Shown: one piece after another, positions 9,696 to 20,761 of the stretch
Layout of the letters: every line of letters starts with the position of its first letter
Numbering within the stretch: position 1 is the first letter of the stretch
Assembly: GCA_002359185.1 (NCBI GenBank)
Contig: DEML01000076.1
Span: forward strand, 1 to 57,254
Length of the DNA: 57,254 nucleotides
Direction of reading: 5' to 3'
Origin: Planctomycetaceae bacterium UBA2671
Lineage (GTDB): Bacteria; Planctomycetota; Planctomycetia; Planctomycetales; Planctomycetaceae
Notes under the pieces: generated by a model
The model's input: only the letters and a program-made list of their open reading frames with translations
What the model was told of the DNA's origin: nothing
Databases searched by the model: none
Translations under genes and position numbers: made by a program

Positions 9696-10688
9696 CTAAT
9701 TCCAGTTCAGTTGACTTCTTGTTTTCCAGTAGCGTTCTGCATCTTCATGGAATGCTCGAAATGTTGTTTCGAATTCCTCATCGAGTCTCACTTTTGTCGC
9801 CGCAAGATTTGATAACAGATGCTCTGATGTTGCGGCTCCACTCAGGACGACATCCACCCAGGGTTGATGAAGCACATACGCGATGCTTAAGGCATCGACC
9901 GTTGTCTCCAGCCGTTGAGCGTGAGTCTGTAATAAATCGAGTTGAGCTGCAAAGTCTGTTGATCGATTCCGATTCGTCAACCGCCCATTGGCCAGTGATT
10001 CTTTGATAATCACTCCCATGCCCTGCTTAAAAGCTTCCTCCAATGCCGGGCCAGCAGAGCGTTCGAGTAAATTCCAGGTGGCCTGTACGGTATCGAACAA
10101 AAGCCTTCCATCCTCTTGAATGGTAAGGGCTTGCTCGATCACTTGAGATTGCTCCGGTCCGCTCACACTCAAACCAATTGCAAATCCAAATTCTTTGAGT
10201 TCTCTGAGTCGATTGAGCACTTCTTCATTTTGAAGAACGCCGCTTTCGAGCGTTGCCGAATGGATTTGATACAGATTCAAATGGTGGGAAAGTAACTCCT
10301 GAGACTCCCCCCACTGCTGATTCAATCGTTCCAGGGAATGTTGTTTCTGCTCATGAATCTCTGCATCAATCTTCCAATCAGCAGTATATTCGTAGCCCCA
10401 TTTTGATCCGACAGTAATATCGTTTTGCTCGGGATGGTCAGCAATCCAGTGACTCAAAAACTGTTCGGCTTTGCCGTAGGATCGAGCGGCATCGAAATAT
10501 CGAACACCCGCTTCGTAAGCCGTCTGCAACACCTCGGCGGCATGATCCTGCATGGCAGAGGCATCGTACTCATGTTCAAGATCGTCTGCATGTCCCAGAT
10601 TGATATACCCCGGGCGACCCAATGCGGCCAGTCCCAAGCCGATCGGAGAGACTTTTAATCCACTTTGTCCCAACTCTCGCAGTTCCAT
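9696..10688 (-). CDS. Aldo/keto reductase
   Basis: A 330-residue NAD(P)H-dependent oxidoreductase of the aldo/keto reductase superfamily (TIM barrel, cytoplasmic). The catalytic tetrad is present: Asp66 and Tyr71 in VRYFDAARSYG, Lys96 in TVGSKWGYEY, and His143 in LYQIHSAT. The N-terminal motif MELRELGQSGLKVSPIGLG is typical. The length matches the family. The substrate cannot be predicted. It lies upstream of, and on the same strand as, the membrane-fusion-like gene, separated by 277 bp. Confidence 0.9.
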   Translation of the reverse strand: MELRELGQSGLKVSPIGLGLAALGRPGYINLGHADDLEHEYDASAMQDHAAEVLQTAYEAGVRYFDAARSYGKAEQFLSHWIADHPEQNDITVGSKWGYEYTADWKIDAEIHEQKQHSLERLNQQWGESQELLSHHLNLYQIHSATLESGVLQNEEVLNRLRELKEFGFAIGLSVSGPEQSQVIEQALTIQEDGRLLFDTVQATWNLLERSAGPALEEAFKQGMGVIIKESLANGRLTNRNRSTDFAAQLDLLQTHAQRLETTVDALSIAYVLHQPWVDVVLSGAATSEHLLSNLAATKVRLDEEFETTFRAFHEDAERYWKTRSQLNWN

Positions 10689-10794
10689 GTGATAACATCT
10701 TTTCAGCAGAGTTCGTAGTTCGCAAGTTGTGTTTGCAGCATGCGTAACACAAGATCTCGAATTTATAAATCGACATGCTTACTATTAAACAATT

Positions 10795-10820
10795 GTTGGG
10801 TTACGCTTCGTTAACCCAAC
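10795..10820. repeat. Palindrome gttgggtta...taacccaac
   Basis: Nine-base arms separated by 8 nt (cgcttcgt), followed by ctac. The same type of GGGTTACGC-loop palindrome is a common dispersed intergenic repeat in bacteria (recollection, not checked). It sits between the aldo/keto reductase and isomerase genes and has no T-tract. Confidence 0.6.
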
Positions 10821-10851
10821 CTACATACAAAATATTCAACCTCTCTGCGAT

Positions 10852-11340
10852 TCAAGTCGCGGAGTAGCCCCCATCGAGCGCCTTCTTTTCGATCGCATTG
10901 ATCATATCCACCCGTTTCTGATGTCGCGGTTGAGGCGTGTATTTGGCCTGCAGGAAGGCTTTGACGACTTCGAAAGCTAATGAAGGGCCGATGACGCGGG
11001 CCCCCAAACATAAGACGTTCATGTCATCATGTTCGACGCCTTGTCGAGCCGAGTAGGAATCGTGACATAAACTGGCCCGAATGCCCGGAATTTTATTGGC
11101 AGCCACACTCACTCCGACTCCGCTGCCACAAACTAGAACTCCTCGTTCCACTTTGCCTGCGAGAATCAACTCAGAAACTTTCTCTGCATAGAGTGGGAAG
11201 TCAGCTGGTGATACATCGTGAGTTCCGCAATCGATGAATTGAACGGAAATTGTGGAGAGATACTCTGCCAGTTCCGACTTCATCAGGAAACCGGCGTGAT
11301 CTCCACCGATTGCAATGCTCTGGCACGCTAACGCATCCAT
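10852..11340 (-). CDS. rpiB: Ribose-5-phosphate isomerase B (RpiB/LacAB family)
   Basis: About 162 residues; interconverts ribose 5-phosphate and ribulose 5-phosphate in the non-oxidative pentose phosphate pathway (or a related sugar-phosphate isomerisation). The frame continues to a TTG at 11373, but ATG 11340 gives MDALACQSIAIGGDHAGF, matching the family start. Seen: the phosphate-sugar motif GGDHAGF (about 12-18), FIDCGTH, the catalytic Cys in VCGSGVGVSVAANK (Cys71), and LCHDSYSARQGVEHDDMNVLCLGARV. RpiB is cytoplasmic and dimeric. The neighbour on the same strand is the aldo/keto reductase 163 bp downstream. LacA/LacB-type activity cannot be excluded from sequence alone. Confidence 0.92.
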   Translation of the reverse strand: MDALACQSIAIGGDHAGFLMKSELAEYLSTISVQFIDCGTHDVSPADFPLYAEKVSELILAGKVERGVLVCGSGVGVSVAANKIPGIRASLCHDSYSARQGVEHDDMNVLCLGARVIGPSLAFEVVKAFLQAKYTPQPRHQKRVDMINAIEKKALDGGYSAT

Positions 11341-11665
11341 AGGAGGAAAAACTTTCGTGGAAATGTATCGCAATGCGATCTATTAATTAGAATTGGAACT
11401 CAATAAGGAAAAATCTAGCATGAAAGGCAGTGTACCGGCTTGGAATTGTGAATCCAAGTTGGATCAACCAGCAAGCTGTCGCTAATGGAACCAGGCAATA
11501 AAAAAAGCCTTCCGGGATAGCCGGAAGGCTGAAGGATTATCGATTTCACTTATAATTCCAAGCCAGAGAATATTCAAAAATTGACTGCAGCGTTCGGCAG
11601 GAGCAAACACAGCGTTCTTAGGTCAATTGGTGTCCAAGCGACTGCAGAAACCATTTGAAAATGGT
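11341..11665. other. Intergenic region upstream of rpiB
   Basis: About 325 bp. It contains the terminator at 11499-11530, which closes the PDZ gene transcript, and must contain the rpiB promoter (11341-11498), which was not resolved. No small gene was recognised. Confidence 0.5.
11499..11530 (-). terminator. Rho-independent terminator of the PDZ protein gene
   Basis: Minus strand: ten-base stem agccttccgg / ccggaaggct around a 5-nt loop, followed by seven T residues. It lies 136 bp after the stop of the PDZ gene. Confidence 0.9.
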
Positions 11666-12406
11666 CTAGTTTCCAAAGGAAATTCCGAATCGGATTCCAT
11701 TAGAACTCCACAGATCAGTCGATGCTGTTCTGTTTCCGTATGAGTGATTGTTGGAACGAAAACTGTTGTGCTGATCATTTCGTGGAGTCCACTCTTGATT
11801 TCCCCAAGGTTGATTACCTCGGGGTTGTACACCATTGTGAGGGGGATTCTGGAATACAGGTCCCGATGGTCCTCGTTGATTGTATTGATTCTGAGTAGGA
11901 AACCTTGGATTGCGATCGAAATCATCATGATGGTCATGACCGTAGTGGTTTCCTCGACCAGTCTGCAATGTTGCCACGATACGTTCCACGCGGCGTCGAC
12001 CACATTGCTGGACATGGAAAGTTGGAACACCACGACCCGCAGCCAGTGCTGATTCCCAGTCGTGCAGGCAGCCAATTCTATAGCCTTCGACACGCAGAAT
12101 AATATCTCCTTCGCTCAAGCCGATACGGCAGGCTTCAGACCCTGGAATGACGCTGCGAATCAACATCCCGTCTCCCGTAATCTGGCCGGTAAATCCGAGG
12201 ATGGCGTTGCAGTCAACCCAGCCAGCTTCCTGTCGAATTGGTGGCAGTTGCGGCTGCACATACAGCGGTTGTTGTGGCTGGAAAGAAGGGGGATTGTATT
12301 GAAATTTCATTCGTGACTGACGGCTGTAATCCTGAGCATTCACAGTGCTCGCCACAGATACAATGATGGTGACGAAGGCGATTGTATTGAAGAATGATGT
12401 TTTCAT
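11666..12406 (-). CDS. Exported PDZ-domain protein
   Basis: About 246 residues. ATG 12406 is preferred because it begins a signal peptide (MKTSFFNTIAFVTIIVSVAS, cleavage near VNAQ) and has aagga upstream; a longer frame reaches 12472. Residues about 60-150 form a PDZ-like domain: ILGFTGQITGDGMLIRSVIPGS, then GLSEGDIILRVEGYRI and a conserved tryptophan (HDWESAL). The C-terminal 95 residues are low complexity, rich in His, Asn, Gln, Pro and Arg. No protease domain is present, so it could be a peptide-binding adaptor or inhibitor (inference). It is divergently transcribed from the trypsin-like lipoprotein at 12794, which is suggestive of a functional pair. Confidence 0.8.
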   Translation of the reverse strand: MKTSFFNTIAFVTIIVSVASTVNAQDYSRQSRMKFQYNPPSFQPQQPLYVQPQLPPIRQEAGWVDCNAILGFTGQITGDGMLIRSVIPGSEACRIGLSEGDIILRVEGYRIGCLHDWESALAAGRGVPTFHVQQCGRRRVERIVATLQTGRGNHYGHDHHDDFDRNPRFPTQNQYNQRGPSGPVFQNPPHNGVQPRGNQPWGNQEWTPRNDQHNSFRSNNHSYGNRTASTDLWSSNGIRFGISFGN

Positions 12407-12793
12407 TGGAGAATTCCTTAATTTTTTGACTCGAATGTTGTTTGTCTCACTCCATAAAGCGAAAACCGGCACTTTCGAGGGACACGGAATTCCTCAATTT
12501 TTGAATATTTGCAGATTTCGACTCATTCGTCCTGAGTCGCAGCTGATTGTTCCCTCAGCCTGCTTGGGTAGTGCTGCGTAAAATTGACTGAATTCGCCAA
12601 AATGAGTGTAATATTTTCTTTGGAATAATTTCTGGAATTCTGAAAATATGCCAGTGATTTCCCTGCAAAAAAATCATTATCATAAATTTCAAATGAGTTC
12701 TCCGTTTTCAAGATTGCAGTATCGTTCACTATTTGTATAGTTTGAATCATTAATTTGTTGTCCAGGATATTTGAGGGATGGCGGGACCAGGAA
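12407..12793. other. Divergent promoter region, PDZ gene and protease gene
   Basis: About 390 bp of AT-rich sequence between two divergently transcribed exported-protein genes. Both promoters must lie here, but no sufficiently good -35/-10 pair or operator was found. Confidence 0.45.
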
Positions 12794-14356
12794 ATGAGAA
12801 TTGATCCGAAATTGGTTTTAGTTTTGTTTACCGGGCTTATTCTCTCGGGCTGCGACAAGATGGGCTCGCAAAATGCTCCACCCGTTGTCGAAAACAGTGT
12901 TGCCCCACCGGCTTATAATCCAAATTACGATCCTTATAGTGGTGAACCAATTCAAGCGGCCAAACCGCCGGCTAAAGATTATCAACTGACCGTCACCACT
13001 GATCTCTACGGCACAACAATCCGTGTCAAAGATGCTGTCAAAGAAGAAGTGATTGACTCCAAAGAGTTGACCAAAGGCGAACTGGAAGCAACTTTTACGA
13101 TTCCAACTAATGCAGAATATATTGTCGAAGTTGAAGGTTATGGTCACCTGCAGCAGACGGATTCTAAAAAGATGACGGCTGATCAAACTGTTGACCTCAA
13201 ACTCGATTTGCTCGCTGGCTCAGATTTTCGCGAACTGATCAAATCCGCGACGTGCCTCGTTCAGATGCCTGATGGAGGTTTTGGTTCCGGATTTCTTTAT
13301 GGAGATCGTCAAACCATCGTGACGGCTGCTCATTGTGTTGCAGCTAGAAATGTGGCCGACCTCACATATACGTTTTTTCCGGATGAAGATCGTGAAGTGA
13401 CCTTCAAAGACGCACGGCTTCTGTTCTACGATCAAAAGCAGGATGTCGCAGTTCTAAGGCTTCCTGAACCAGTTCCGGCTGAACATTACTGGTTGTGGTC
13501 GGGAGGGACTGCGACCAATGGAGCAGATGTATTGGTCATGGGAAATCCTGGACGTAATGGGGAATACGATCCGATGTATGCCCGCACCTGCAAAGTCGCC
13601 AATGTGCGACCTGATGAATTTCGACTCGATGTTGAAATTTATCCCGGATACAGTGGTGGTCCGGTGGTTATCGATGGGACCAGCCAAGTGATCGGGATTG
13701 TCAGTTACAAAATTATCCGATCAACCGACTATCAGCAGTTGGGGTATTCCTTCGCCCGTTCCGGCGATATAGCCGCGGATGCCTATGAGCAATGGAATAA
13801 TTTGACGACCTCAGATTTGCAGGAACGTAGCATTGAACGTGTTGAAGATCGTTATAATCGGGAATTTGGTCGCCACCTGGCCAATAGCACAGCGGCTGCT
13901 TATTACGGAGATTCTGCGGTTTATACAATGATTTGCATGTCGCTGATGAATGATTACCGTGTCTACATGATTAACAAAATTGCGAGTCTGCCTCCTTTGA
14001 CGTTATCTCAACGCAATCTCGTGCTGAGAAATGCTCACAAAGAATATATCAAAGATGTCGCTCCTGGTATTGCGGAAAAAGTGCGTGATCGTGTTTCTCC
14101 CAAACTCCGGGGATCCAATGTCGATAAAGATCACGAAATGGTGATGGCTGATGAATCCGTCAATGAAGTCGTGAAAAAGTCGCTGGTGAAAGCACGAGAG
14201 GGCTATCTCGAATTGAAGGAAGCGGCAGAAACTATCGTGAAACAGGATGGTGGCAAGGATCGCAGCGCCGACGAATTTGAAAAGTACATCGTAGAACTCT
14301 GGGGAGATGTCCGCTACAACAGCGAAGAAGTTCTCGACGCGACAGCAAGTCGATAA
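12794..14356 (+). CDS. Trypsin-like serine protease lipoprotein
   Basis: About 520 residues. ATG 12794 (ccagga upstream) gives the lipoprotein signal MRIDPKLVLVLFTGLILSGC with Cys20, better than the upstream frame start at 12755. Residues about 55-130 form a small beta domain resembling a PEGA-type repeat (YQLTVTTDLYGTTIRVKD). The S1 protease domain follows with a full triad: His180 in TIVTAAHCVA, Asp217 in QDVAVLRLP, Ser287 in GYSGGPVV. The last 170 residues are unrecognised, mostly helical. The protein is probably an outer- or inner-membrane-tethered periplasmic protease. The PDZ domain usual in DegP/HtrA is absent from this protein but present in the divergent neighbour at 11666-12406. Confidence 0.85.
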   Translation: MRIDPKLVLVLFTGLILSGCDKMGSQNAPPVVENSVAPPAYNPNYDPYSGEPIQAAKPPAKDYQLTVTTDLYGTTIRVKDAVKEEVIDSKELTKGELEATFTIPTNAEYIVEVEGYGHLQQTDSKKMTADQTVDLKLDLLAGSDFRELIKSATCLVQMPDGGFGSGFLYGDRQTIVTAAHCVAARNVADLTYTFFPDEDREVTFKDARLLFYDQKQDVAVLRLPEPVPAEHYWLWSGGTATNGADVLVMGNPGRNGEYDPMYARTCKVANVRPDEFRLDVEIYPGYSGGPVVIDGTSQVIGIVSYKIIRSTDYQQLGYSFARSGDIAADAYEQWNNLTTSDLQERSIERVEDRYNREFGRHLANSTAAAYYGDSAVYTMICMSLMNDYRVYMINKIASLPPLTLSQRNLVLRNAHKEYIKDVAPGIAEKVRDRVSPKLRGSNVDKDHEMVMADESVNEVVKKSLVKAREGYLELKEAAETIVKQDGGKDRSADEFEKYIVELWGDVRYNSEEVLDATASR

Positions 14357-14393
14357 TGCGTAATCTCAATTCCCATTCTCCACTTTGAATGAC

Positions 14394-14552
14394 ACAAGCA
14401 CGAAGCGCACCTTTTGAAGTTGCACTCTTTGATTTAGTTTTCAGCGTTATCACTGAAAAAACAGTAGTACTCTGTTTCTCGTTAAACGTCATTTGACGTG
14501 TGTGTGTTTAGTTCAGGTCCCTATGACACACTCGCTTGCGCTTCGTGCTTGT
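14394..14552. repeat. Inverted 16-bp repeat acaagcacgaagcgca / tgcgcttcgtgcttgt
   Basis: A perfect 16-base inverted repeat at 14394-14409 and 14537-14552. The right copy lies inside the last codons of the TauE gene and encodes part of its YKHEAQASVS tail. The left copy is in the intergenic gap after the protease gene. The spacer also holds a weak ttttcag / ctgaaaa hairpin. The repeat appears to be a dispersed planctomycete element (recollection of similar EAQAS tails; not checked). Confidence 0.7.
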
Positions 14553-15330
14553 ATTGTGTGTTCTCAACTCCAGTCGGCTCGATATCCGGTGCTCCTCGGA
14601 TAATCATCAGGGTTGAGGAAACAGAGAGCATTCCGAGTATCAGATAACGAAAGAGTCGAGGATTGATTTTATCACTGATCCAGACTCCGATTTGTCCGCC
14701 GAGAAATGCAAATGGAATGACCAAAGCTGAGACAAACAGGATTTCGCGATTGACCAGATTGGTTGTCATCAACCCAAATAATTTAATGGTGGTGACAACA
14801 AGCAGGAATGTTGTCAGAAAAGCTTTCATCTTTTTGGGAGACCATGGCTGGCGAGCAGTATAGATTGCAATAGGTGGGCCTCCAATTGTGACGGCTCCTG
14901 CCAGAAATCCACTGGCTGCTCCTGCAATCACTGTCCACAAGTTCGAGGTGGGTGACTCTGCCGATACCGTTGTCTTTCTTACGAGTCCATCAATTGCCAT
15001 CGCCAGAATGATGAAGCCGGTGAGGCGGACGAGCAAATCATCGTCGACATAGACGAGAACTGCAATTCCCAGCGGTAATGCCAGCAAAGCGGAGGTCAAT
15101 GCCAGCAGGATGGATTCTCGAGCCATCTCTTTGCGATAGACCCAGGCTGCCAGAGCGATTGGGGCAAAAGCAGAATAGGAAACAATGAGATTGGCTGGCT
15201 TGACTTCCAGAAAAAATGGCAACAATGCCATCGCCACCAGTGCATAGCCAAACCCGATTGCACTTTGAACCATCCCAGAAAACAGAATGATAAGGGCGAT
15301 TGCCATCATTACTGAAACGCTGAATTCCAT
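14521..15330 (-). CDS. TauE/SafE-family sulfite exporter-like permease
   Basis: A 269-residue multi-pass inner-membrane protein with the TauE/SafE layout: an initial membrane segment with GMVQSAIGFGYALVAMALLP, and the second-half equivalent GAASGFLAGAVTIGGPPIAIY. About seven to eight membrane segments are visible. The family exports sulfite, sulfoacetate or related organosulfur anions, but the substrate is unknown here. The last ten residues (YKHEAQASVS) come from a dispersed inverted repeat and probably are not part of the ancestral protein. Transcribed away from clpC. Confidence 0.88.
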   Translation of the reverse strand: MEFSVSVMMAIALIILFSGMVQSAIGFGYALVAMALLPFFLEVKPANLIVSYSAFAPIALAAWVYRKEMARESILLALTSALLALPLGIAVLVYVDDDLLVRLTGFIILAMAIDGLVRKTTVSAESPTSNLWTVIAGAASGFLAGAVTIGGPPIAIYTARQPWSPKKMKAFLTTFLLVVTTIKLFGLMTTNLVNREILFVSALVIPFAFLGGQIGVWISDKINPRLFRYLILGMLSVSSTLMIIRGAPDIEPTGVENTQYKHEAQASVS

Positions 15331-15733
15331 GAGAATATGATTTCCGGGTTAGATTTGGCAAAGAATTCACGATTCCACGAAGAATCCCCTGCCGAGAGGG
15401 AACACTTATCTTGCCGTGCGAGGTGGGGACAACTAAAATAACTGGGTGGTGGGAATTGCGATCTGTAAAGCTTCTGCAGGACCCATCAAGACCTGTCAAT
15501 GGCGACAATGATTCCGATTGTAACGATTTTAAATTTCATAACACTCTTTTTAGCCCATCCATTTGGCTCATCGTGTTCAGTCGCGTACTATTGTAGAGAA
15601 ACACACACCTGATAAAGTAAACAGACAATAACGGAATACCCACAGGCAACCCAAAATAAAATTTAAGTTGCTGAATTCGGGTTTGCGAGAAAGAATCATT
15701 TCTCAGACACACCCACTTAAGGAGTAAAGTTTT
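15331..15733. other. Divergent region between TauE/SafE and clpC
   Basis: About 400 bp. It contains the candidate clpC promoter described separately and a good ribosome binding site (aaggagtaaag) before clpC. No CtsR-type heptad operator or CIRCE element was recognised. Confidence 0.5.
15563..15591 (+). promoter_or_regulatory. Candidate sigma-70-type promoter of clpC
   Basis: TTGGCT, 17-bp spacer, TACTAT, about 135 bp before the clpC start. Four of six consensus matches in each box. Weak evidence on its own. Confidence 0.3.
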
Positions 15734-18289
<2,556 letters not shown>

Positions 18290-18315
18290 ACTATGGTTTA
18301 AATAAGATGATTCCA

Positions 18316-18350
18316 AACGCCCGATGACTTTAAGTTGTCGGGCGTTTTTT
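18316..18350 (+). terminator. Terminator of clpC, overlapping the convergent gene
   Basis: The stem acgcccga / tcgggcgt with an inner loop is followed by TTTTTT on the plus strand. It starts 27 bp after the clpC stop. The right half of the hairpin also encodes the final residues of the convergent membrane protein gene ending at 18330. Confidence 0.9.
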
Positions 18351-19418
18351 GTCGTCCACCAGAAATTCAGTTGTCGGGATACGATCGACACTGAAGCGAG
18401 CCAGGACATAGACACCGACGACACAGACCCAGTAATAACTGCGTAAAAAACCATCGACGCCGCAGACCCAAAGCGTTTTCCATAGATTCTGAAACCCGGA
18501 TGCCCCTTCCGAAAACGTGGCGTGATCGCGGTTGGCCACTTCAACGAGTGTTGATCCCGAAACACGCGCAACCAGGCGGTCTAGCCAGTTCCAGGTCACC
18601 TGCGAGAGTTCGCCGACTACGGTTTGAATCAGTATCCCAATCCCCATACAAATGATAAAGAAGAACAGGATGGAAACCAGGCGGGAGCGAATGTAATCGA
18701 AACTTCTGCTCCAGGCATCAAAGCCATCACCATCTTCAATCATTAGCGAGGCAATGATCAACGGCCAACCGAGCATGACTCCGAGCGTAAATACAATCAA
18801 CAGGAAGAAGAGCAACATCGCAGGGGCATACAGAATTCCAGCAATCCAGGGCCCGATTTGAGGAATGTTCTCCGAAGCAATACAGCAGTAGCCGAGTCCC
18901 CCCAGAAAGAAAATCAACAGAGACGGAAACAGAAAACTCAGAAATACGGAAGGAAACTTTTGAATGCTCATAATCACTGAGCGTTCCAGGCATGTGCTCT
19001 CTCCAGTCGTAAATATCGAAGCTGCCAGCCGACAGATCAACAAGCCTGAGATTAAATGCACAAGTAGAGTGAAAGTTAAATTCCAGAAATAAGCTGAATA
19101 GGAAAAACCAGCTACAATCTGCAACCAGAAATAGAAAGTCACATTGGGCGAGAGTGCTTCAAAGAAGACCTGATCCCACTGATAATAAAGCTCACGGAAT
19201 GAGGGGAGATGCTCACTTCCAGTGATGCTCAACGTGATGACATCAATCGTGACCAGGAGATAACTGGTGATAAATCCGACAAGCAGTATGGGAATCCGAG
19301 CCGCTATTCCGGGCACTCGCAGCAAATGCAACCAGGGAAAAGTTCTCCGCCAGCTTAAAAAGCCAGGTTCCTGAAATTGCTGAGGCGCGTCCATAGTCTT
19401 TGACCTGAGAAGATTCAT
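18330..19418 (-). CDS. Multi-pass membrane protein of unknown function
   Basis: 362 residues (354 if the ATG at 19394, MDAPQQFQEPGF, is the start). About six hydrophobic helices: IPILLVGFITSYLLVTIDVI near the N-terminus, a pair around FTLLVHLISGLLICRLAA, FLSFLFPSLLIFFLGGLGY, PAMLLFFLLIVFTLGVMLG and LFFFIICMGIGILIQTVV. Between the last two is SLMIEDGDGFDAWSRSFDYI, a segment also seen in some DUF4013-like or glycerophosphodiester phosphodiesterase-linked membrane domains, so membrane-domain homology of that kind is possible. No catalytic motif. It converges on clpC and its C-terminus (DDKKRPTT) is encoded within the clpC terminator hairpin. Confidence 0.75.
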   Translation of the reverse strand: MNLLRSKTMDAPQQFQEPGFLSWRRTFPWLHLLRVPGIAARIPILLVGFITSYLLVTIDVITLSITGSEHLPSFRELYYQWDQVFFEALSPNVTFYFWLQIVAGFSYSAYFWNLTFTLLVHLISGLLICRLAASIFTTGESTCLERSVIMSIQKFPSVFLSFLFPSLLIFFLGGLGYCCIASENIPQIGPWIAGILYAPAMLLFFLLIVFTLGVMLGWPLIIASLMIEDGDGFDAWSRSFDYIRSRLVSILFFFIICMGIGILIQTVVGELSQVTWNWLDRLVARVSGSTLVEVANRDHATFSEGASGFQNLWKTLWVCGVDGFLRSYYWVCVVGVYVLARFSVDRIPTTEFLVDDKKRPTT

Positions 19419-19738
19419 CGATCGGTTACGAGACAGACAATGTAGCGTTTTTGTCAGGTCGGGTTAAGCGTACACTCTCGTTCAAAACCTTTGAACTCTC
19501 ATAAACAAATCACTCCCGGTAATGGCATCGATTGATATGGATAAGTTGTTGAACAGGCTTCTTAACGCTTGAGTTGCTGTAAATGACTGACTCTGATCTT
19601 TAAAATTGAATTTCGCTGAGCGTTGGAATGCCAATCTGAATGATTTAAGATGGGAATGAAGAAATACGCTCAAACGACACGAATTTATTTGACCTGTCTT
19701 AACAAACTGAGCTCACAAATCTAAAGGGAACTGAGAAC
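19419..19738. other. Divergent intergenic region, membrane protein and NagB-like gene
   Basis: About 320 bp between divergent genes. The NagB-like gene has a Shine-Dalgarno-like aaaggga. No operator, riboswitch or small gene was recognised. Confidence 0.4.
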
Positions 19739-20689
19739 ATGGATCTGACCGATACAATTCAAGGCTCGTTACTGGAAAACTTTTTCCCTGCTGGATGGGA
19801 TTTGAGCGCAATTGATGCTTGTGTCCATAGCGACCCGGCTACTCTCGATAATCGTGAAGATTGGTGGCACGAAGAATTCTTCGCCCTGCCCTGCAAGTCA
19901 CTCGGGGATTTCGAAACCTACATGGGCCACGAGATCGCCATGACCATTAAGCAGGCTAAAGATGAAGGTCGAGAGATTGCCTTCATTCTGCCGGTTGGTC
20001 CGATGGGAATGTATCGCTGGGCGGTTTATTTCTTACAGGAATGGAATGTCGACTGTCAGCATGTACATGGTTTCAATATGGATGAATGGAGCGATGCCAA
20101 TGGTGATACCCTCCCCTCAAGTAATCCAGGCGCTTTTCAATATGCCATGGAAAAGGCATTTTACGGACCGCTCGCTAAATTAACTGTGCCGGAAACGCAA
20201 CGAAACTTTGCCACCAAAGATGTCCTGCCAACGTATGAAGATCGGATTGGGGAATTGCGTTCCAAAGGAGCCGACCTGGTGGTCGTCTATGGAATTGGGC
20301 GAGTTTGTCATATCGCGTTTTGGGAGCCCCAGTTTGCGGGTGAGTACGAAACCGAAGCGGAGTGGCTGTCTCAATCGCATCGAATCGGTGCTAAGTTGCA
20401 CCCGTTGACGATCGAACAGAATGCGATCACGAGTTTCAAGAGTCGAACGACACTCGTACCAGCTCGAGCAAACACTATCGGTCCAGCCTTATTTGCCAAA
20501 GCCGATAAAGGGATCGGTGGTGCAGACGGTACATTCAATCGAGGTATGCAATGGCAGGGTTTGAGTATGTGGATGACATTGCATCACAAACCATCCACAT
20601 GGATTCCTTCGACTTATATGCCGCAGCAAAAAGGCCGTTTGTTCTATCTGGAAGAATTGGCGGGACCGTTAGTTGCTGATTGCAACTAA
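19739..20689 (+). CDS. Glucosamine-6-phosphate deaminase (NagB)-like protein with altered triad
   Basis: A 316-residue protein of the NagB/RpiA/SorC-like sugar isomerase fold. The family signature FNMDEW (112-117) supplies Asp115, equivalent to the proton-transfer Asp72 of E. coli NagB. The second signature reads YGIGRVCHIAFWEP (184-197). His191 and Glu196 match the ring-opening triad (His143, Glu148), but the position of Asp141 is Val189, and Gly142 is Cys190. The protein is about 50 residues longer than NagB. It may therefore be a deaminase with changed chemistry, an isomerase of another sugar phosphate, or a non-catalytic sensor. It is followed immediately by a terminator. Cytoplasmic. Confidence 0.8.
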   Translation: MDLTDTIQGSLLENFFPAGWDLSAIDACVHSDPATLDNREDWWHEEFFALPCKSLGDFETYMGHEIAMTIKQAKDEGREIAFILPVGPMGMYRWAVYFLQEWNVDCQHVHGFNMDEWSDANGDTLPSSNPGAFQYAMEKAFYGPLAKLTVPETQRNFATKDVLPTYEDRIGELRSKGADLVVVYGIGRVCHIAFWEPQFAGEYETEAEWLSQSHRIGAKLHPLTIEQNAITSFKSRTTLVPARANTIGPALFAKADKGIGGADGTFNRGMQWQGLSMWMTLHHKPSTWIPSTYMPQQKGRLFYLEELAGPLVADCN

Positions 20690-20697
20690 GAATGACT

Positions 20698-20730
20698 GAC
20701 GGGGTCTGCAGGACAGACCCCGTCTATTTT
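20698..20730 (+). terminator. Rho-independent terminator after the NagB-like gene
   Basis: The stem gacggggtct / agaccccgtc closes a short loop and is followed by ATTTT. It begins 9 bp after the stop codon. Confidence 0.85.
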
Positions 20731-20761
20731 GTATTTTAATGAAGTGCTCAGGAGATTGATT

